Origin: an uncultured Intestinimonas sp.
GTDB lineage: Bacteria; Bacillota; Clostridia; Oscillospirales; Oscillospiraceae
NCBI RefSeq assembly: GCF_944387245.1
Contig: NZ_CALXEE010000020.1
Span: forward strand, 1 to 32,499
Reading direction: 5' to 3'
Length of the DNA: 32,499 bases
Positions 30,364 through 32,499 of this stretch are shown in pieces. A model generated the notes under the pieces. It was given only the letters and a program-made list of their open reading frames with translations. It searched no databases and was not told the DNA's origin. A program made the translations under genes and the position numbers. Positions within the stretch are counted from its first letter, which is position 1; each line of letters begins with the position of its first letter.

Positions 30364-30408
30364 TGCTTCGCATCCATTCCTTTGCTGACCGCCCACTGCT
30401 TCGCAGAC
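30358..30408 (-). promoter_or_regulatory. Dual GAAGCA-hexaloop antitermination element of eutG (EutV target)
   Basis: On the minus strand, two 6-bp stems carry the same hexaloop: P1 GTCTGC-GAAGCA-GTGGGC (30391-30408, some G-U) and P2 GGATGC-GAAGCA-GCGTCC (30358-30375, one G-U). The P2 3' arm GCGTCC is exactly the first six bases of the terminator's 5' arm, so P2 and the terminator exclude each other. This is the architecture of ANTAR-target RNAs. The loop has G at position 4, as published for ANTAR targets, but G rather than A at position 1. Confidence 0.8.
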
Positions 30409-30425
30409 GAATTCCAGCTATGGCA

Positions 30426-30454
30426 ATTTTACGACATCAAAGGCTTTTTGTCAA
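30426..30454 (-). promoter_or_regulatory. Promoter of eutG
   Basis: On the minus strand, TTGACA (30449-30454), 17-base spacer and TAAAAT (30426-30431), identical boxes and spacing to the main eut promoter. The transcript would start near 30419, about 10 bases before the P1 hairpin. Confidence 0.9.
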
Positions 30455-30505
30455 GTTTTTTCTCTCAACCCCCTTCTGGTTTTGTTATATCTGTAAAAAA
30501 ACGGT

Positions 30506-30534
30506 TTGACAACCCGGAGAAAGCCTGCGATAAT
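30506..30534 (+). promoter_or_regulatory. Promoter of the Eis-like gene
   Basis: TTGACA (30506-30511), 17-base spacer and GATAAT (30529-30534) on the plus strand, divergent from the eutG promoter. The leader to the ATG at 30674 is about 130 bases with no feature I recognise. Confidence 0.75.
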
Positions 30535-30673
30535 ATAGGCTGTCAAAGCAGGTGCGCGGAGGTCGTCCAGCCGGCCTCCAGCAGAACAAAATGGGCAGGC
30601 CTTGTCAGCGTTTGCGGGCAGGGTCTGGTTGCTATTCTCTTTTTCCCCGCGTTACCAGCAAAGGAGTGTATCA

Positions 30674-31906
30674 ATGGAAATCAGGTTCGTTCTTCCCTCC
30701 GAACGAGATCAGCTCGCCCGCAACGTGGTGAGCGCCTTCCCGTCCAAGACACCGGATTCTCTCCTTCGGAATATGGAAAGCGAGCTGTACCAGCCGGACG
30801 AGGGACGCTACCTCGGCTGTTTTGACGACGATGGGACCCTGGTGGGTTCCATTCTGATGATGGATTTCACCCTCAACGTCAGAGGTGTGATGATGCCCAT
30901 GGGAGCGGCGGCCTATGTGTCCACCAACTTCCTCCGGAAGAAGGAACACACGGCCATGACCATGCTCCGCGTCCTCATGGGGTATTACCAAAAGCTCGGT
31001 ACAGCCATCGGCTGTCTGCACCCCTTCATGCCCTCCTTCTATCGGAAGATGGGCTACGGGTACTGCAACGAGAGCATCCTCTACCAGCCCAAACCCAGCA
31101 TGATCCGTTCCTTCGGGGACAAGTCCGGCCTCTCCTACGCCGGCCCCAACGACAAGGAGGAGGTCCTGCGCTTTTACCGCGCCTGGGCCGAGAAGACCAA
31201 CGGCGCCACGGTCCACCACTACATGGACCCCCACCGCATCTTCGACATGCCCTATGTGGTCATCTGCCGCAGGGAGGGTCGGATCACCGGCTACCTCACC
31301 TTCGAGTTCGTGGAGGTGGACCACTACACCGATATGTACCATGACCTGATGGTCCGGGAGATGATCTGGGAGGACGTGGATACCCTCAAGCAGTTCATGA
31401 CCTTCTTCGCCTCCCAGGTGGACCAGATCGAACGGGTACGCATCTTCTCCCCCGACGAGTATCTCCACGTCATGTTCAAGAATCCCGACACCGGTGAGAA
31501 TCGGGCCCACGACGGCTGCATCCACGAGATCGGACGCAAAACCATGGGCTACATGGTCCGCATCTTCGACGTGAAGCAGTATTTTGCCGTCCAGACTCAC
31601 TGTGAGTCGCCGGTCTCCCGGCCCTTCACCCTGGCCCTCCAGGTCCGGGATACCTTCCTCTCCCACAACGACGGCACCTTCCTGCTGAAGGTGGAGGGGG
31701 ACAGGGTGACCCTGGTGGACAAGGGAGAGCCCGACGTCACCCTCTCCACCCCCATCGCCGACCTCTCCTCCCTGGTGATGGGCGCCATCCCCCTGAGGGA
31801 ATTTTTGGCCTACGACCGCATGCAGCTCAGCGACCCCAGCTATGCCGACGACATCCAGAAGGCCATCGGCTGGAGCGTCAAACCCAAGAACTATACTTAT
31901 TTCTGA
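30674..31906 (+). CDS. Eis-family GNAT N-acetyltransferase
   Basis: A 410-residue protein with the three-part Eis architecture: an N-terminal GNAT domain (about 1-150; PMGAAAYVSTNFLRKKEHTAMTMLR is the acetyl-CoA loop region and LHPFMPSFYRKMGYGY the C-terminal strand-helix), a second GNAT-like domain (about 150-290) and an SCP2-like C-terminal domain (about 300-400). The C-terminus is Phe (KNYTYF); in Eis proteins the terminal carboxylate takes part in catalysis. Eis enzymes acetylate amines such as aminoglycosides or lysines; the substrate here is unknown. ATG 30674 has AAGGAG upstream. Confidence 0.88.
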   Translation: MEIRFVLPSERDQLARNVVSAFPSKTPDSLLRNMESELYQPDEGRYLGCFDDDGTLVGSILMMDFTLNVRGVMMPMGAAAYVSTNFLRKKEHTAMTMLRVLMGYYQKLGTAIGCLHPFMPSFYRKMGYGYCNESILYQPKPSMIRSFGDKSGLSYAGPNDKEEVLRFYRAWAEKTNGATVHHYMDPHRIFDMPYVVICRREGRITGYLTFEFVEVDHYTDMYHDLMVREMIWEDVDTLKQFMTFFASQVDQIERVRIFSPDEYLHVMFKNPDTGENRAHDGCIHEIGRKTMGYMVRIFDVKQYFAVQTHCESPVSRPFTLALQVRDTFLSHNDGTFLLKVEGDRVTLVDKGEPDVTLSTPIADLSSLVMGAIPLREFLAYDRMQLSDPSYADDIQKAIGWSVKPKNYTYF

Positions 31907-31921
31907 GCCGGAGGTGCGTCC

Positions 31922-32386
31922 ATGAACGTGCGGATCACCAAGGCGGATGAGAGCCGCCTGAGCGCCTGCCATGAGGTCTTCCTGGACAGCGCCCTCTACG
32001 ATCACTACTTTTCCCAGGAGGGGCGGCTGGACAAACAGCTCTCCACCGCCATCAGCCGGGGCGAGCTGTGGATTGCCCTCGCCTCCCGGGACGAGGTGGC
32101 CGGGTGTATGTGGATCGAGCCCACCGGCTTCTTCGGCGCCTTTCCCTACCTGGCCCTGCTGGGAGTGAAGAAGTCCTTCCGGGGCGCGGGCATCGGCCAT
32201 GTGCTCCTGGAGACCTTCATCGGCGTCTCCCGCTCCCTGGGCTACAAGAAGTGCTCCCTGCTGGTGAGCCACTTCAACCCCAGGGCCAAGAACCTCTACC
32301 AGTCTCTGGGCTTCAAGAAGGTGGGCTATGTGCCCGACTGTATCCTCCCCGGCATCCACGAGAACATCATGGTCAAGGACCTGTAA
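31922..32386 (+). CDS. GNAT-family N-acetyltransferase
   Basis: A 154-residue single-domain acetyltransferase. The acetyl-CoA pyrophosphate motif is visible as VKKSFRGAGIGHVLLETFI (R/Q-x-x-G-x-G/A), followed by VSHFNPRAKNLYQSLGFKKVGYV, the family's C-terminal helix and strand. It begins 15 bases after the Eis-like gene with GCCGGAGG upstream, so the two form an operon. The substrate is unknown. Confidence 0.88.
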   Translation: MNVRITKADESRLSACHEVFLDSALYDHYFSQEGRLDKQLSTAISRGELWIALASRDEVAGCMWIEPTGFFGAFPYLALLGVKKSFRGAGIGHVLLETFIGVSRSLGYKKCSLLVSHFNPRAKNLYQSLGFKKVGYVPDCILPGIHENIMVKDL

Positions 32387-32395
32387 ACGCACAAA

Positions 32396-32425
32396 AAGTC
32401 CCGGCTCCCCATGGAGCCGGGACTT
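32396..32425. terminator. Terminator after the acetyltransferase genes
   Basis: A 13-bp perfect stem (AAGTCCCGGCTCC, 32396-32408, with 32413-32425) with a 4-nt loop. The T-tract is on the minus strand (AAAAA before it on plus), so it may also end a minus-strand gene beyond the window. Confidence 0.75.
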
Positions 32426-32436
32426 CAGTCTGTCGA

Positions 32437-32473
32437 GAAACCCGGCATATGCGTCAAGCATAAGCCGGGTTTC
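32437..32473. terminator. Second hairpin at the window end
   Basis: A 10-bp stem (GAAACCCGGC, 32437-32446, with GCCGGGTTTC, 32464-32473), extended inside by TATGC/GCATA, followed by TTGTGT. Probably a terminator or part of a convergent pair; the context on the right is missing. Confidence 0.5.
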
Positions 32474-32499
32474 TTGTGTATAGCTGCCAAAGAAGGATA

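Noticed and set aside
30671-32461. A long minus-strand open frame (596 codons) opposite the two acetyltransferases.
   Set aside because: The same composition artefact; the plus-strand genes show clear GNAT motifs and SDs.
1-32499. CRISPR arrays, insertion sequences and rRNA genes.
   Set aside because: No regularly spaced short repeats, transposase motifs or rRNA sequences were found on reading both strands.

Overview
The window looks like the chromosome of a GC-rich Clostridia member. A Flavonifractor/Lawsonibacter-like oscillospiraceous gut anaerobe is my best guess. The reasons are the Firmicutes-type ethanolamine locus regulated by EutV/EutW, SD-rich starts with some GTG/TTG, and Firmicutes-style TTGACA/TATAAT promoters. 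The genus is inference only.

Left part (1-10.5 kb, housekeeping and accessory). It starts with a tRNA-Leu(CAA) with its terminator, part of which is repeated 164 bp downstream. A secretion-signal-less protein with three Cna-B/carboxypeptidase-regulatory repeats follows, then a Cys-rich reading frame shifted by -1. A four-gene iron-siderophore ABC importer in yclNOPQ order comes next (two permeases, ATPase, lipoprotein). On the minus strand are a small nitroreductase, a tRNA-dihydrouridine synthase, a decayed GGDEF remnant, a Na/Pi cotransporter with a long structured leader, and yaaA.

Central part (10.5-30.3 kb, minus strand): a complete ethanolamine-utilization bacterial microcompartment (BMC) locus. 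Transcription runs from high to low coordinates. eutG (alcohol dehydrogenase) is its own unit at 29.1-30.3 kb. A long operon then starts at a TTGACA-17-TAAAAT promoter near 29.05 kb: eutS, eutP, eutV, eutW, eutA, eutB, eutC, eutL, a eutM/eutK-like gene with a nucleic-acid-binding-like tail, eutE, eutM, eutM, eutT, eutJ, a flavoprotein-like eut protein, eutN, pduS-like, pduT-like, eutH, eutQ. It ends at a strong terminator (11.93-11.97 kb). EutH imports ethanolamine. EutBC, with EutA as reactivase and EutT as AdoCbl supplier, cleaves it to acetaldehyde and ammonia. EutE and EutG convert the aldehyde to acetyl-CoA and ethanol. EutS/L/M/K/N and the PduT-like trimer build the shell, and the PduS/PduT-like pair probably carries electrons for cobalamin reduction. 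No phosphotransacetylase (EutD/PduL) is seen here.

Regulation is the most interesting layer. EutV is an ANTAR antiterminator, and the eutG, eutS and eutA leaders each contain an intrinsic terminator before the start codon. In the eutG leader two 6-bp stems carry the same GAAGCA hexaloop, and the second stem overlaps the terminator arm. GANGCA loops recur upstream of eutA and in the terminator that closes a separate, promoter-driven adenosylcobalamin-riboswitch transcript at 11.37-11.88 kb. That transcript lies between the operon end and a second, orphan eutL, and has the layout of the EutX/Rli55 riboswitch-sRNAs. The orphan eutL is 99.7% identical to the operon eutL over 594 bp but diverges abruptly in its first 58 bp, which suggests gene conversion.

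Right end (30.5-32.5 kb): divergent plus-strand genes for an Eis-family acetyltransferase and a GNAT acetyltransferase, then two hairpins.
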